Notes: a model not told the origin generated them from the sequence alone. A DNA stretch of 64,000 nucleotides from Aquila chrysaetos chrysaetos (GCF_900496995.4 NC_044018.1:28545811-28609810), one strand, 5' to 3'. Shown: positions 12,261-41,684, numbered from the stretch's first letter. A program made the numbers and translations.

Positions 12261-13735
12261 CCTGGTGGTTACACGTTAGGGTAGTTGGTGAATGAAGGCA
12301 AGGTGAGCTGGGCCCCCTCTCCCCCTTGACCTGCCGCAGCCGGTGGTTGGCACCGGAGCCGGGGGTTAAACCTGTTCCCGGGCCCTTCGAGCCCCGGAGC
12401 CGGGGGTTAAACCCGTTCCTGGGCCCTTCGAGGGGAGCCCCTGCCCGTGGCGGGGCTGTAACTCTCCCTTAGCTGCTGCTGCCCTGCCCCAGACGTGAGA
12501 GGGGAAGCCAAATCCCCGCTGTGGGTCCCCAGCGAGGGACAGTGTGGCAGCAGAGGGGCCGTGGGTCCCCCCGCAGAGCCCCACGGTCCCCGCCCCGGGG
12601 GCCTTCCCCTGTTCTGCCTTGGCTTCCGTGGCCCACAGCCAGGTCAAGACACCGGAGCTGTGCAGGCTGCCTCTGTGTGTCTATCCCTCCCGCAGACAAC
12701 CTGTGTGCTGAGCGACCGAACCAGTTCAGCAGCTGCCCTCGGGTAGTTTCATATGGGTCACGGTTGTTTTCTTGGTTCTCAGAGCCATAAGAAACCATGT
12801 CAGAGGCCTTTAGGGAAACAACTGCTGCTTCTACCCCTGCCCCTAACATCTACCAATGCCATTCCCCCCAGGCACTAAAACCAGGCACTACGTTGCCTCT
12901 TTCTAGGTCTCTGGCAGCTCCTCCATCTTCTGTGAATCCTTGGGGATGCTTTTGCCAGCCGAGCCCCCTCTCCTCACTCTGGCTGGACCCCCGAGCCCCC
13001 CCCGGTCCCCTCCAGCAGCCCCAGGAAGCGGGAGTGCGTGGTGCCGGTCACGCACGCCCGTGTCTTTGCCTTCCTGCCTGGTGAGTCTTCAAGTGTTGCG
13101 CATTCAGCTGTTACTTATCAGAAAAAGGCACCAGGGGCCCTTTTGCAGAAAAAAAAAGGGAAAAAAAAAACCCAACAAACCCAGGGTTATCGCTTGGCCT
13201 CGGCGGGTTTTGGACCAGTGGGGATCGCTGATAATACATTGTATTGATCCAAGCCGGGAAAGGATCGCGTCTTATCAGAGCTGCACGTACCGGCGGCTGA
13301 CAAATGCCCCATAAGTGCCAGTTTGGGCTCTAATCTGTCAAATAGCTCCGGTGGAGCAGAGTCCAGGCTGGCTCATGTGCTAATTACCGGAGCACGTCTG
13401 ATGCTCGACCAAACGGCCTTTTAATTGAGCCTTCTAGGTTGATAGTGTGCCCCAGACAGCGTGTAACCCACCTTTCCCCCTGAGCCCGACGCTGCCGCTC
13501 GCCATGGGGACGAGGTTCCACATCAAAGTGTTCGGCTGTCCTATTAATCCCCTTTAACTCGGCGGTTTTTATAGTTATTTAAGAAACGATAAGGTTGAAG
13601 CAGATGCGGTCATTTTCAGGAGACTTTGAATTGTCTCCTGAGCTCCCCTCGGAGAACTCTGCACCACCGGATCGGTGTGGGTGCTGCGGGCGGAGGAGAG
13701 AGGGAAGGGAGCCAGCGGAGAAGGGTGGGGACACC
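12261..13735. other. LETMD1-SLC11A2 intergenic region
   Basis: No gene is recognised. A segment of roughly 40-45 bp containing CCGGAGCCGGGGGTTAAACC is directly duplicated at about 12352-12435. Two CTTATCAG motifs (GATA-factor sites on the other strand) lie at 13114-13121 and 13271-13278, upstream of the SLC11A2 TATA promoter. They are plausible gut or erythroid control sites, by inference. An A-rich tract is at 13147-13171. Confidence 0.45.
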
Positions 13736-13743
13736 TTATATAG
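13736..13743 (+). promoter_or_regulatory. SLC11A2: TATA box of the SLC11A2 exon 1A promoter
   Basis: TTATATAG lies about 70 bp upstream of the exon 1A start codon at 13814, followed by an AG-rich stretch. In mammals the 1A promoter is the regulated, intestine-enriched promoter of DMT1. A TATA box here contrasts with the CpG-type promoters of the neighbours. Confidence 0.65.
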
Positions 13744-13813
13744 AGAGAGGAACGTTGACGGGGCTGTCTGCTCCCAGAAACTGCCAAGAGAGAGAGAGAG
13801 AAGCGGGAACAAC

Positions 13814-31121
<17,308 letters not shown>

Positions 31122-31147
31122 ACGCAGTGTCTGTACACAGCGAGTAG

Positions 31148-31173
31148 CCATCAGAGCCAGTGCGTTTCTATGG
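31148..31173 (+). promoter_or_regulatory. SLC11A2: Iron-responsive element (IRE) in SLC11A2 3' UTR
   Basis: CCAT, bulged C, AGAGC, loop CAGTGC, then GTTTCT (one extra unpaired base) and ATGG form an IRE hairpin 27 nt after the +IRE stop codon. The loop fits the IRE consensus CAGWGH and the C bulge is in place. The extra 3'-side base in the upper stem is a known feature of the mammalian DMT1 IRE. Binding by IRP1/2 stabilises the message when iron is low. Confidence 0.92.
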
Positions 31174-34100
31174 TTTACTGTGTGAACATATACAAACGTA
31201 TGTGCGGTTTGCACAGGGAATATGCGTGTAAAAACAAACAAAAAAACCAATCAGATGTACATATTGGGAAATGTGTTGCTGCTGAAATACTCAAAAGTTG
31301 GATGTTTTCTTTGCTGAGCACCTCTAATCACGCTTGTAAGAAGGAGTGTTACGTTGGTTGTGCAATACAAGGAGCTGCCTGTTTTCCTGACACTAACACA
31401 TTTTGTAGCGCAGAGGGAAGCACGCCATGCTGCAGGCTGACTTCTCTTCCCGGCTAACCTTTGCCTCCAGCCTCTTTATGTTTTTGGCATTAAAACTGGC
31501 AGACTCCCTTGTCCCTTAGGATTTTAATCCATGTAGCAGAAACACTGAAGCTCCAGGTAATTACTGCTTCTGCACTGAACAGGAGAATCTAGAAAAATAA
31601 GCTAGGAAATTCAAAATGCACCTTTTGGGTAATGTTTGAAGGATTGTCCTGCCGCTGACACTAGGCAACACAGTGACACTACATCCAGAGTCTACCTCTG
31701 CGGTCAGATTGCGGCTGCCGTTCACAATCTGACTGGATTTGTTTTTCACTTGAAAATCCGTCTAATTCAGAGTGGGGCTGAACGCGATGCGCAGCTTCCC
31801 CGAGGGCGGAGTGACGTTAAGGACAAGAAACCTCAGCATTAGTATTGTCTTTTTTTTTTTTTTTTTACTTGCCTGGCATGTGATTTTGGTGGTCAGCAAA
31901 GGAAACGAGCTGTAATGTGTATGGTTATTTATGGGTTTGTGAGTTTATTCCCTATGTATGTGATTAATGGAAACACTCTTTGTAGTTCTCAAAAATCCTT
32001 GTTTTGTAGCTCAAAATGTCACATTGCAGAGGATGCCAGTAGCCTTCCCCAGGGGGGTCATCACTGTAACGTAACTTCAGGTTTTTATTTGCCGATCCTG
32101 CTTGGCCTCGTGTTAAATTCACTACAAAACCTTTCTCGTTGCCCTTCTCATTAGCATTGAATGAGTTTCAGTTACCTTCTCAGGAGACGCCTTCACCTGG
32201 AAGGCAGACCTAAATCCAATGTAGCAAAGTATGATAAAGAGAACGGTACGTTTTGCTTCTGCGGTTAGGAAAGGCAGTCTATCGTTTCTCCCTGATGAAT
32301 TTCGAGGTTGCATCCTGTGTGGCAGGGTGGTTTTAGACATCTTGGTCATGAAAATCGGGTGTCAGGAGCTGTAAACCAGAGGTTTATTTAGCGAGGTTTC
32401 TCTTCCCTGACCATGTGGAGGCTGTGGCTGGCTGGCACGGGCAAGGCAAAGCTCCACAAAGGGTTTTTAGGTACCGAAATGCTTTTGTGGATCTCAAAAG
32501 ACCGAGTGCGGGTGGTCTGGTGTGTCGCAAACAACCTCTGCTCATAGATACCTCCGCTGACTCAGAGCCGAGCCCTGGCCGATGCAGCGCCTGCAGTGAG
32601 GGCTCAGCACCAGGCTCTGCTGGTGCCGGCTTGGGTTCTGCTGGGCTCTGCTCCTGCTGCTGCTGGCACTTGCCAACCTTCCCCCGCCGGAGCAGCAAAC
32701 GCGGCTTTCTCCCTGCCCAGGCAGTGGTTTCTTTTCGTAGAGTTTGGTCAGGACTGCCCAGCACGGGGTCGTTAGCGGTTTGGGCTCCAGCCCTCATCGT
32801 TAACGAGGCTTTCTCAGGATATTCATCACCTTCCTCGGCGTTTCTCGTGTGCCCTCTAGTCCCAAGCAGGGAATTGCTTTCTGAAATAAAAGCCCTGCGG
32901 CATTCAAAGCCTCGGAGAGAGACAATCTGCAGGCGGCGTGGTTTGGGGTTTGGATTGGTTTTAACTTTTCTTGTATGAACAAACCCCAGGCATGCTGCGC
33001 TGCTCGCTCGCCTGGAGCTCGTCTGACGGCGAGCAGGAGGTGAACGGCACGATCAGGGGCAGCACACTCACCTTTTGAGCCCTCAGTAGTGTTTTAGCTG
33101 TCGCCACCTGAGCTTTTGGGGAATTTCATGATGCCAGTGACAAGTTTCTTAGACACAGGTGACAAAACTCAAAGCACAGCATGAGAACTCCATTTTAATT
33201 ACGGGCAGGATCGTTTACATTATTCCTACCCTTTACCAAGCCAGCCGAACTTTGCTTGCTGCCCCCCTTGAACTGAGCAAGCATTAAAACACAACATATT
33301 TCTAGTTTTCAAATTATTAGTTCAAAAATTCCAGCAGGATTTAACCCCTGTATTGTAATGCTTGTAGGTTTTATACCTATTTCCACAAACAGAAAGCTAG
33401 CGTGTGCGTTGTAAGTGGGAATTGGTGGGGGTTGTTGGACCGGAGGCATGTTTGTGGCCAGCCATCCTCAGCCAACGGGCTCTGTAATCCCACTGTATCC
33501 ATCCCTCTGATTTTCCTGTATTTGGGATTTTTGATTTGTAAGGTGTCAGTGGAGATTCTCCTGGCTGCTCTGCTAAAATAATAACTTTAAGACGGTAGCT
33601 CTGCACCGGAGCCACCAGATCGAGTTCTCATTTTCAGCTTCTGCTCCTCATGAAACTGATTTGGGTTTTGGTTTTTTTTTCCCCGTATCTGCCTTTGAAG
33701 CAGTTTGTACAAACTACCTTTTCAATTAAAAGACAGATACTTTTTCAACTTGGCTTCTTGGGTCTTTTTTTTGGGGGGGGGGGGGGTTGCTCTGAATCGC
33801 TAGCGATACCTGGCTATAAAGGAGAACCCCAACAGCTCCGATGCCCGCAGACCATGCTGGCAGCACGAGCTCCCAGTGGGGTGTATGGTGCCGTGCCGGC
33901 ACGTTCCCCATCCCGGTGGGATCCAGACCCACCAGCCTCTCTTGTATTTGCTCCTGGCTTCCCCATGAGCATGCAGCAGGTCCGCCGTGACCGTGGCCTC
34001 CACCAAGAGAGTGAAGGATCAGGAACAGGTTGCCGCGAGCTGTGCGGTTCTTTCCCTGCTGGGATTTCCTTGGTGGGATCCAGGACACGGCGCACGCATC

Positions 34101-35375
34101 CTGCCCTGCTCTTACTTTATCGGCTTTTCTGCCCCCGGCGGTGCACTCCTCCTGTCTGCTCCTTGGCCAAACTATCAGCTGTGCTGAAAAAAAAAAAAAT
34201 CTTACTGGTTTTTATACTCGCCAGAGCCTTTCCTTTAGCTGCAGCTAAGCCCGAGTGTAGGTACGGACCTGTTTATTTAAAACAGAGATAAGCTAGCATA
34301 ACCCGGGGGGGTTCGTAACACGGGAGGTCAGAGGGATGAGCCAATTGTCTCTCGTGGTCTAAAAATCTGCCGGGAAGGTGCTGGTAGCGGCAGAAGTTGC
34401 CACCTCGCTGCATCCCCCCCTCCCGCCTCCATCACCGGCTCCCGATCCGGAGGCTGGAAATCGGTGTTGCCCCGAGAGCTGCGCTCTTCCCTTCCCACTC
34501 CGGCGAGCTTCCCGCTCCCCTGGGAAGGAGCCGGGTGCTGCAAGTGCCTTGTGTCTCTCTCTTGGGGTATTTTATTCTTATTTTATGAATTTGTAAGCCT
34601 GCTGGGATGCTCGGGGAGAAGGAAAGTCCTTTGGGGTTTTTTTCTATCCGGTAAGGAACGCTCGTGGTAAGTCTCGCTCTGTTAAACCCTTGCACCCGCC
34701 GCCTTGATTTACAGCGGCCGAGGGAAGTTCTCTGGTCACATTTGCCTCTGGGAGGAGGCAGACAACCACCCCACAACATGTTCTTTTCATTAACCAACCT
34801 GGGTAATCAGCTAATGCTACTTAAGGCTCATCTGCACCCATAATTTAATTCAAATTGAGAAGGGAGTTAATTTAAACTAACGGAGGGGATGCTCTGCAGA
34901 AGAGAACAGCTCTTCTAGAGCATCACCGTGGGTAGATCCCTTACAGTGGATCGATTTACCAATAAAGAGAAGTAATATTTGCGCCGCATCATGTTCTGTC
35001 TGCTTAATAACCCCTAATTAACGAAGGTATGGCACAAGCCAATGCCGTAAGCGACAGTCGGCATGGCATGGCAGCAAAATGTCCGCCTCAGCTTCGTCCG
35101 AGCGCAGCGGCACCTTCCCTTCGCAATCAGCTGCAGGCGGCCTCGGTGATGCCCGCGATGCTCCTGCAGATTAATTAAGCGCCTGCAATTAACAAGCATG
35201 TTAACCCCCTCAGCAAATTTCAGAAGAGCCCAAATACTGGTTTATTTTACTGTCACGTGCAAAAGTTGCTTTGACGCTGCTTTGGCTGGATGACCTGCGG
35301 CCAGAAACTGGGAAACCCCAAAGCTTTGGATTCTGCGGGTGGAAAAGTGCCGGTGAGCGAGCTGGGGTCAGGGAG
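31174..35375 (+). other. SLC11A2: SLC11A2 +IRE 3' UTR and last intron of the -IRE form
   Basis: No separate gene is recognised. Possible poly(A) signals are AATAAA at 32885-32890 and at 34961-34966. A T run is at 31850-31866 and a G run at 33774-33786. Which signal ends the +IRE transcript cannot be decided by eye. Confidence 0.5.
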
Positions 35376-35379
35376 CTCA

Positions 35380-35612
35380 ACTTGGGCTTTGTTAAACCCT
35401 GCTCAACTTGAGCTTCGTTAAACCCTGCTCAACCCAGGCTTCATTAAAGCCTGTTCAACCCAGGCTTCATTAAACTCTGCTCAACCCGGGCTTCGTTAAA
35501 CCCTGCCCAACTCGGGCTTCATTAAACCCTGCTTAACTCATGCTTCATCAAACCCTGCTCAATTTGGACTTCATCAAACCCTGCTCAACTTGAGCTTTTT
35601 CCAGCTCTAACT
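35380..35612 (+). repeat. 26-bp minisatellite abutting SLC11A2 exon 17
   Basis: About nine imperfect copies of a unit like AACCCTGCTCAACTTGAGCT followed by TCGTTA. The array runs to within about 20 bp of the exon 17 acceptor. Confidence 0.85.
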
Positions 35613-35633
35613 CTTGTCCTTCGCCTCTTCCAG

Positions 35634-35711
35634 CGCCACTTGGGATTCGCCGCTCGCCCTGAACTCTTCCTCCTCAACAACGTCGACGCGGACACGCTCG
35701 TCACCAGATGA
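35634..35711 (+). CDS. SLC11A2: SLC11A2 alternative last exon (-IRE isoform)
   Basis: An acceptor CCTCTTCCAG is followed by a 25-codon frame RHLGFAARPELFLLNNVDAD... and TGA at 35709-35711. It aligns with the mammalian -IRE tail, which starts CHLGL and contains PELYLLN and DADSLV. Joined in phase 0 to 31064 it gives a 595-aa protein. In mammals the YLLNT motif of this tail directs the -IRE isoform to early endosomes; here Tyr is Phe (FLLNN). It lies about 4.5 kb beyond exon 16. Confidence 0.9.
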   Translation, partial: RHLGFAARPELFLLNNVDADTLVTR

Positions 35712-37250
35712 TTCCAGCTGCCGCGGTCGTAAGGATAGAACCGGTTTTAACGGAAACCCTTCTTGTGCCGCAGAAAAGTCTCCTCCGTCACTCGAGCTTA
35801 GCACAGAACCAGGCACACGGTTGGGGGTTGTGAGCGGAGCCCGGAATTTCTTCCGGGGAGGACGACGGGATCGGACCGTCCCGTCAGCGGCGAGAAGAAC
35901 GGCAGAGCCGGCGCCTCACATTGGCCACGGGGGGAGATCCCAGCTCTGAACCACAACGTTGCCGATCTTGGGGGCTTTTAGGTACCTCAACAGTTATTCC
36001 CTCCCTTTTTTTTTCCCCCCCAAATAGCTGATCTGGGAAAGGATTCATTGACATCTTCCTGATTTTGATTCAAATTTCTCCTGTCTGGTTGGTAGATCTG
36101 GTGTGACACTAATCCTTTTTTTTTTTTCTTAATTTGGGAAAAGTCCAGGCTTGGAAAATCAAGCAGGGGCAGCATTTCATTACAAGTGTTTTTATTGAGG
36201 GGCTGCGCTCAGATTAGGGGGAATGAGAGAAACCACAGTGAGACGCCACCGAGAAACCCGGGTTTCGTGACCGCCGGGGCAATCCCCCCATCCCTCTCTG
36301 CATCCCCCAGGGAATTACAGACGGTTTTGCCAGAAAACCTGGCTGTATCCAACCTCCTCCACGTGAAGATCTCCCGCTCTGAGACAGCGGCTGCTTCTCC
36401 TTCCCACCGGCATTTTTCCCAGCCCGGAGCCAGTTCCTCCCTCTGCGCAGGCGGCAGCAAAGCTGCTATTATCAGAATTTCAATTAAAAAGCCGAATTTG
36501 CTGGCCAGGCTCTGTCCCACACCGGCCTTTTGCCCGGTAAAAGCCGGAAAGGGTTTGCACATGCAGGACGGAGCTGTTTTCCTGGCATTTCAAGAAGTTT
36601 CGGGTGCTGCCAGAGCCCAAAACCAATCCTCAAGCCGAGTTTAAGGTCAGCAGGCTCCACCAGCGACGCGCTTCTTATCTCCCCCCCACTCCTCCTCCTC
36701 CTCATCCTCCTCCTCTCATTCTTATTTTGGTTGATTTGTTTTGAGCCCCAGATGGAGGGTGGGTTTAGATGTCGTATATTGCCTTTCCTTTAATTAAATC
36801 TTCTGGTTTAATTAAACCTTTTCCCAATTAAGCCTTTTTGTTTCTATGTACTTGGCACTGACTACGCTGTAGCTCATGAAGAATGCGACAGAGGGGCCAG
36901 ACTTTTCCGGGAAAAGATTCGATTTAACCTTTTCTGTTCAGCTTTCAGCCCATTTTAGAAATAAACTGATGTTCCCGCTCCCTTTTCCTGGAGGAATTCA
37001 TTGTATTCCCAATTTTTCTGTGCTCAAATTGCACTGTTGGCACTTGGTAGCATAGCTGCTGTGTTTAAGGTAAGTAAATATCTGATAGACGCTGTGGGTA
37101 AGTGCTAAATACCCCGCGGATGCTCGGAGATGCTGGGATCCGGTCCCGGATTTCGGGGAAATTCCATCCACGGGATTTATTTTTGGTGGCTGCTTTGGGG
37201 GAATTCGCTTTGAGATTAAAGGAAAACTTTAATTCCGTTAGCGTCCCTTA
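35712..37250 (+). other. Probable SLC11A2 -IRE 3' UTR and flank
   Basis: No coding signal is recognised. AATAAA at 36960-36965 is the clearest poly(A) signal for the -IRE transcript, giving a 3' UTR of about 1.25 kb. Assignment is inferred from position. Confidence 0.4.
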
Positions 37251-37599
37251 ACAAGGGTGCCCCGGCTGGAGACTAAGCCGGGCTTCACTAAGCCAGGGCT
37301 TGATTCACATCGTGACCGACCGCTGCCCCATTCCAGGGCGTCACCGTTTTGGGGGAGTCGGGGTCCCCGTCCCCCCCTCCCCCAGGAGGGACCCGCTGGG
37401 GACGTCCCTCTGTCCGTGCCGGGTGTGGGGGGATTCTGGGGGTCCCAGCTCGCCCCTATTCCCACCCTTCTCCCCTCGGGCCGGGGGGGGGGGGGGATGT
37501 GGGGCTTGGCCCCAGCCCCCCCCACTGCTCCCCAGGTGAGAGTGGGGGGCGAGCGGGGGTCTGGGGCACGGAGTGGGGCTGGGGGGGGGGGGATTTTGG

Positions 37600-37870
37600 T
37601 GTGGAAGCCCCTTGGGGAGAGGCCCGCAGCCCCCTCCTGCCCCACACCTCGTCCTGCCCCACATCTCCTGCCCCACATCTCCTGCCCCACACCTCGTCCT
37701 GCCCCACATCGCTGCCCCCCCCAGCACGGTTCGCCCACTCCCGCCCCATTCCTGTCCCCGCCCACTCCCGCCCCTGTCACCGCCCACTCTCGTCCGTCCC
37801 CGCCCACTCCCGCCCCGTCACCGCCCACTCCCGCCCCTGTCCCCGCCCACTCTCCGCTTCTCCCGCCCCT
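37600..37870. repeat. C-rich short tandem repeats
   Basis: Repeated CTGCCCCACACCTCGTC-like units (37630-37720) pass into CCCGCCCACTCCCGCCCC-like units (37735-37860). No gene is recognised from 37250 to 37600 either. Confidence 0.7.
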
Positions 37871-37904
37871 CAGCCCCCGCCCTCACCCCTCCCCTCGCGT
37901 CCGG

Positions 37905-38000
37905 TGGCGTCACGCAGCGAGTAGCCAATGGGAGTGGAGAACGCGATGGGCGGGGCGGTCGCTACAGCCAGCCGGATGTTGGCGAAGGGGCGGGGCCGCT
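37905..38000. promoter_or_regulatory. Orphan CCAAT/GC-box cluster
   Basis: AGCCAATGGG at about 37923 and two GGGCGGGGC-type boxes at about 37950 and 37990 resemble a CpG-island promoter. No start codon or donor with a recognisable product follows on either strand. It may be an unannotated promoter or a relic. Confidence 0.3.
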
Positions 38001-38032
38001 CTGGGGGATCCCAGTCCGCTCCCAGTTTGCGG

Positions 38033-38545
38033 GGGGGTGATCCCAGTCAGATCCCAGTCTGCCGCGGGGTGATCCCAGTCAGCTCCCAGTTTGCCATGGG
38101 GTGATCCCAGTCTGATCCCAGTTTGCCGTGGGGTGATCCCAGTCAGCTCCCACTTTGCCATGGGGTGTTCCCAGTCCACTCCCAGTTTGCCATGGGGTGA
38201 TCCCAGTCAGCTCCCAGTTTGCTGTGCGGTGCTCCCAGTCTGCTCCCAGTCTGCCGTGGGGTGCTCCCAGTCTGCTCTCAGTTTGCCATGGGGTGATCCC
38301 AGTCCAATCCCAGTTTGCCATGGGGTGATCCCAGTCTGATCCCAGTTTGCCGGGGGGTAATCCCAGTCAGCTTCCAATTTGCCGTGGGGTGATCCCAGTC
38401 AGCTCCCAGTTTGCCGTGCGGTGCTCCCAGTCTGCTCCCAGTCTGCCGTGGGGTGCTCCCAGTCTGCTCTCAGTTTGCCATGGGGTGATCCCAGTCCAAT
38501 CCCAGTTTGCCATGGGGTGATCCCAGTCCAATCCCAGTCCGGTGA
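38033..38545. repeat. 32-bp minisatellite
   Basis: About sixteen copies of a 32-bp unit with GTGATCCCAGTCAGCTCCCA then GTTTGCCATGGG. Spurious minus-strand open frames (Trp/Gly/His-rich) run through it. Confidence 0.92.
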
Positions 38546-39300
38546 GGAGCCCCACACGGGTGTTTCCCCCTCCCGAGCCCTTCGCCCCGTCCCCGTTGGG
38601 GAACAAAACCCTGTTACCCCCCGCAGCAGCTTCATTAATGAATCCCAGGTTCATTAATCCCAGGTTCATTAATCCCGGCTTCATTAATTAATCCCGGGTT
38701 TGTTAATTAGTCCTGGGTTTGTTAATCCCGGCCAGGCCCTTGCCTGGGCCCGGCTCAGCCTCACCTTTCCCCAAACTATTAATTTTTTTTAGCAGCTCCC
38801 TTTTCCAGCATTTCCTCTAAAAACCCCGCCCCGATGCCGGCAGGAACACGGAAACGGCCAAAAACCACCGGTGATCCCGGCTCCTCGCTTTGGGGCGGAT
38901 AAATCCCACTTTGGCTGATTTATTCCCAAAAACCCCAGGTCGGTTGGTGTCTCTTTGGGGGAGGAATTAAATTTTCCCCTCGGACGTCGCCGCAGATCCC
39001 GGCGGAGGATCCGGCACGTCACGACGCCATCGGCATCCGGACATCCAGGTGCCCGGGAAACCGTCGCGTGGTCGTGCCGGGATGCGGCGGGAACCGCCGG
39101 GGGGACGTCGGCTCCGGAAAGAGCCGGAAAACTCCCCCCGGCTCCACCGTTCCCGCGGGGGGGGGCAGGCCGGACGGGGTCTGTGTCGGCGGAGCCGGGC
39201 GGGTTTTTGGGGAACGCCAGTCCCGGCGGCTCCGATGGTGGGAAAGAGGCTCCGGGCTGGGGTGGGGATAAGGGGGAGCATCTGCACGGATCTGTCCCTC
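38546..39300. other. Intergenic, no gene recognised
   Basis: A short array of TTCATTAATCCCAGG-like units lies at about 38631-38730. The CpG-rich stretch 38960-39270 has no recognisable product. Confidence 0.5.
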
Positions 39301-39668
39301 CACAGAGCATCCCAGGAGCATCAAGTGAGCATCCCCTAAGCATCCCGCAAGCATCCCGCAAGCATCATGTGAGCATCCTGCGAGCATCCTGCGAGCATCC
39401 CACAAGCATCCCCTGAGCATCCTGCAAGGATTCCCTAAGCATCCCACGAGCATCCTGCAAGGATCCTGCGAGGATCCCCTGAGCATCCCATGAGCATCCC
39501 ACAAGCATCCTGCGAGGATCCCCTGAGCATCCCATGAGCATCCCACAAGCATCCTGCAAGGATTCCCTGAGCATCCCCGGAGCATCCCATGAGCATCCCC
39601 TAAGCATGCCATGAGCATCCTGCAAGGATCCTGCGAGGATCCCCTGAGCATCCCGCGAGCGTCCTGGT
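39300..39668. repeat. Short-unit minisatellite (GAGCATCCC)
   Basis: About 35 variant copies of a 10-11 bp unit (GAGCATCCCA, AAGCATCCTG, AGGATCCCCT). It creates an artefactual minus-strand frame rich in MLRGCS-like repeats. Confidence 0.88.
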
Positions 39669-40420
39669 CCCCGGCAGTGTCTCCCTGCCAGCAGTGACCC
39701 CCCCCCATCCTGCTACTTTCAGGGTTCTCCGTGGGGATTTTGGGAGTGATCCCGCTGCACGTGGCATTTTGGGGGGGCTCAGAGGGGGATCTTGGCTCCC
39801 GGCCAGACCAGGGACAGCTCTGACGCCCCCCCAGCACCCCCAGGGACCTGTTACAGGACCCCCCTTCCCCCGACTTTCCCTCCTTAATTTCAACGACAAC
39901 TTAAAAAAAAAAACCAACCCAAAACACCCCAATTTACCCTTTTTTCTCCCCAGATTTTCCCAGGTGGAAGCAGCGCAGGGTTTTGTCTGTTATAACTCAA
40001 CCAACTGCCCCAAAAATGGGGAAATCTCATCTTTAGTGGAGATTTGACAGTTTCCCACGGGATTTGGAGGGTTTCTGGGCCTGGACCACTGCCCAGCATC
40101 CCCAATTTTTCCCCCTTTCTGCAGTATCTGAAATCTATTTAAAAATTCTAGAAAACAAATCTATTTAAAGCCATTACTGATGATTTTTTTACCTTTTTCC
40201 CAGGAATTACAAGAGAGGATGGAGGCGGCTTTTCACTCCGCGATGTTCCCAGCCCATCAGAGCGATGTGGCCAATGCTTTTCTGTAAAAAAAAAAACCAA
40301 AACCAAAAAAGCAAAAAATCCCCCCAAATTATTAACCCGCCGGCAGGATTGCTCATCCCGCTGCCACAGGGAGCCAATTCCTGAACCCCAGGTGGGAGCA
40401 GGAAGGGGTAGGGGGTAAAC
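39669..40420. other. Intergenic, no gene recognised
   Basis: Only short A-rich tracts (39901-39912, 40285-40316) stand out. No coding, RNA or mobile-element signal is seen. Confidence 0.5.
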
Positions 40421-40424
40421 CCCC

Positions 40425-41045
40425 AATTTGGGGGTCATTATATCCCTAATTCTGGGGTAATTAGCCCCAAATTCTGGGGTCATTATCCCCCCAGTTCTGG
40501 TGTAATTAAATCCCCAATACTGGGGTAATTATCCCCAAATTCTGGGGTCATGACCCCCATTTCTAGAGTCATTAAATCCCTAATTCAGCAGTAATTAGCC
40601 CCAAATTCTGGGGTCAGGATCCCCCAATTCTGGCAAAATTAAACCCCCAATTCTGGGGTAATTAGCCCCAAATTCTGGGGCCATCCCCCAATTCTGGGGT
40701 CATTAAATCCCTAATTTTGGGGTCGTGACCCCATTTCTGGAGTAATTAAACTCCCAATTCTAGTGTAATTAGCCCCAAATTCTGGGGTCAGGATCCCCCA
40801 TTTCTGGAGCAATTAAATCCCTAATTCTGGGGTCATTAATTCTCTAGTTTGGGGGTCAGGATCCCCCAATTCTGCAGTAATTAGCCCCAAATTCTGGGGC
40901 CACAATTCCCCAATTCTGGGGTAATGAAACGCCCTTTTTTGGAATAATTAAATCCCTAATTCTGGGGTAATTAATCTGAAATTCTGGGGTCGATAAACCC
41001 CTAATTTAGGGGTCATGACCCCCAATTCTGGGGTCGTCACCCCAG
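40425..41045. repeat. About 20-bp minisatellite with internal palindromes
   Basis: Around thirty copies of units such as CCCCAATTCTGGGGTAATTA and ATTAGCCCCAAATTCTGGGG. CCCCA-ATTC-TGGGG is a short inverted repeat, so both strands can fold locally. Confidence 0.88.
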
Positions 41046-41049
41046 GGAG

Positions 41050-41575
41050 GTGGGGATCAGGCCGGGGGGGGGTGGTTGGAGCAAAAATGGGGAGGGGGGG
41101 GCAGAGATGGGGGGGGATTTGGGGGGGGGAGACCCCTCCTGCTCTCGGCCCCCCCGGGCCCAAGGAGGGAGGGGTTGTCATGGGGGGGGCATGACAGAGA
41201 GGGGGGGCTGCTCACCGCTCCCCACACCCACTTCCACCGGAGGTTTGGGGGGGGGGGGGAGCTGAGGAATCCCCCCAAACCAGGCTGTGAACACCCGGGG
41301 GGGGGCAGGAGGGGTGGTGGTGACTTGGAGATGGTTTCCCGGGGTTTGGGCTTTATTTTGGGGGGGGGGGGGGGGGGGGGGGTTTATACTTATTGGGGGC
41401 GTGCTATCCTAATTTGGGGGGGGCTATCCTAATTGGGGGAGCTATCTTTATTTGGGGTGAGCTTTCCTCATTTTGGGGGTTCTATCCCTATTTTGGGGCA
41501 TCTATCCTTATTTGGGGGGGCTATCCCTAATTTTGGGGGTCTATCCTTATTTTAGGGGGCTGAATTTGGGGTGGG
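41050..41575. repeat. Poly-G tracts and a TATCC/GGGG minisatellite
   Basis: 41050-41340 is broken by many G runs. A run of 23 G lies at 41360-41382. Then 41395-41565 repeats GGGGGGCTATCCTTATTT-like units of 18-20 bp. Confidence 0.8.
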
Positions 41576-41684
41576 GGGTGTCCCCAAACATCCCACATGA
41601 CTCCTCGGTGCAGCCAGGGGCTGCTCGTCCATCGTCTTCCCGGAGGAGTTCCTCTGTGGGGGGGGGTATTGTGGGGGGAAAGTG

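Noticed and set aside
12797-13314. Extra gene between LETMD1 and SLC11A2
   Set aside because: Open frames lack conserved motifs, start context and splice support; promoter-proximal intergenic sequence is the simpler reading.
31122-31140. First CAGTGT after the DMT1 +IRE stop as the IRE
   Set aside because: GACGC and CTGTA flanks do not pair into an IRE stem; the hairpin at 31148-31173 does, with a C bulge.
39019-39837. Cys/Met-rich repeat protein on minus
   Set aside because: Direct translation of the 10-11 bp GAGCATCCC array; no conserved context.
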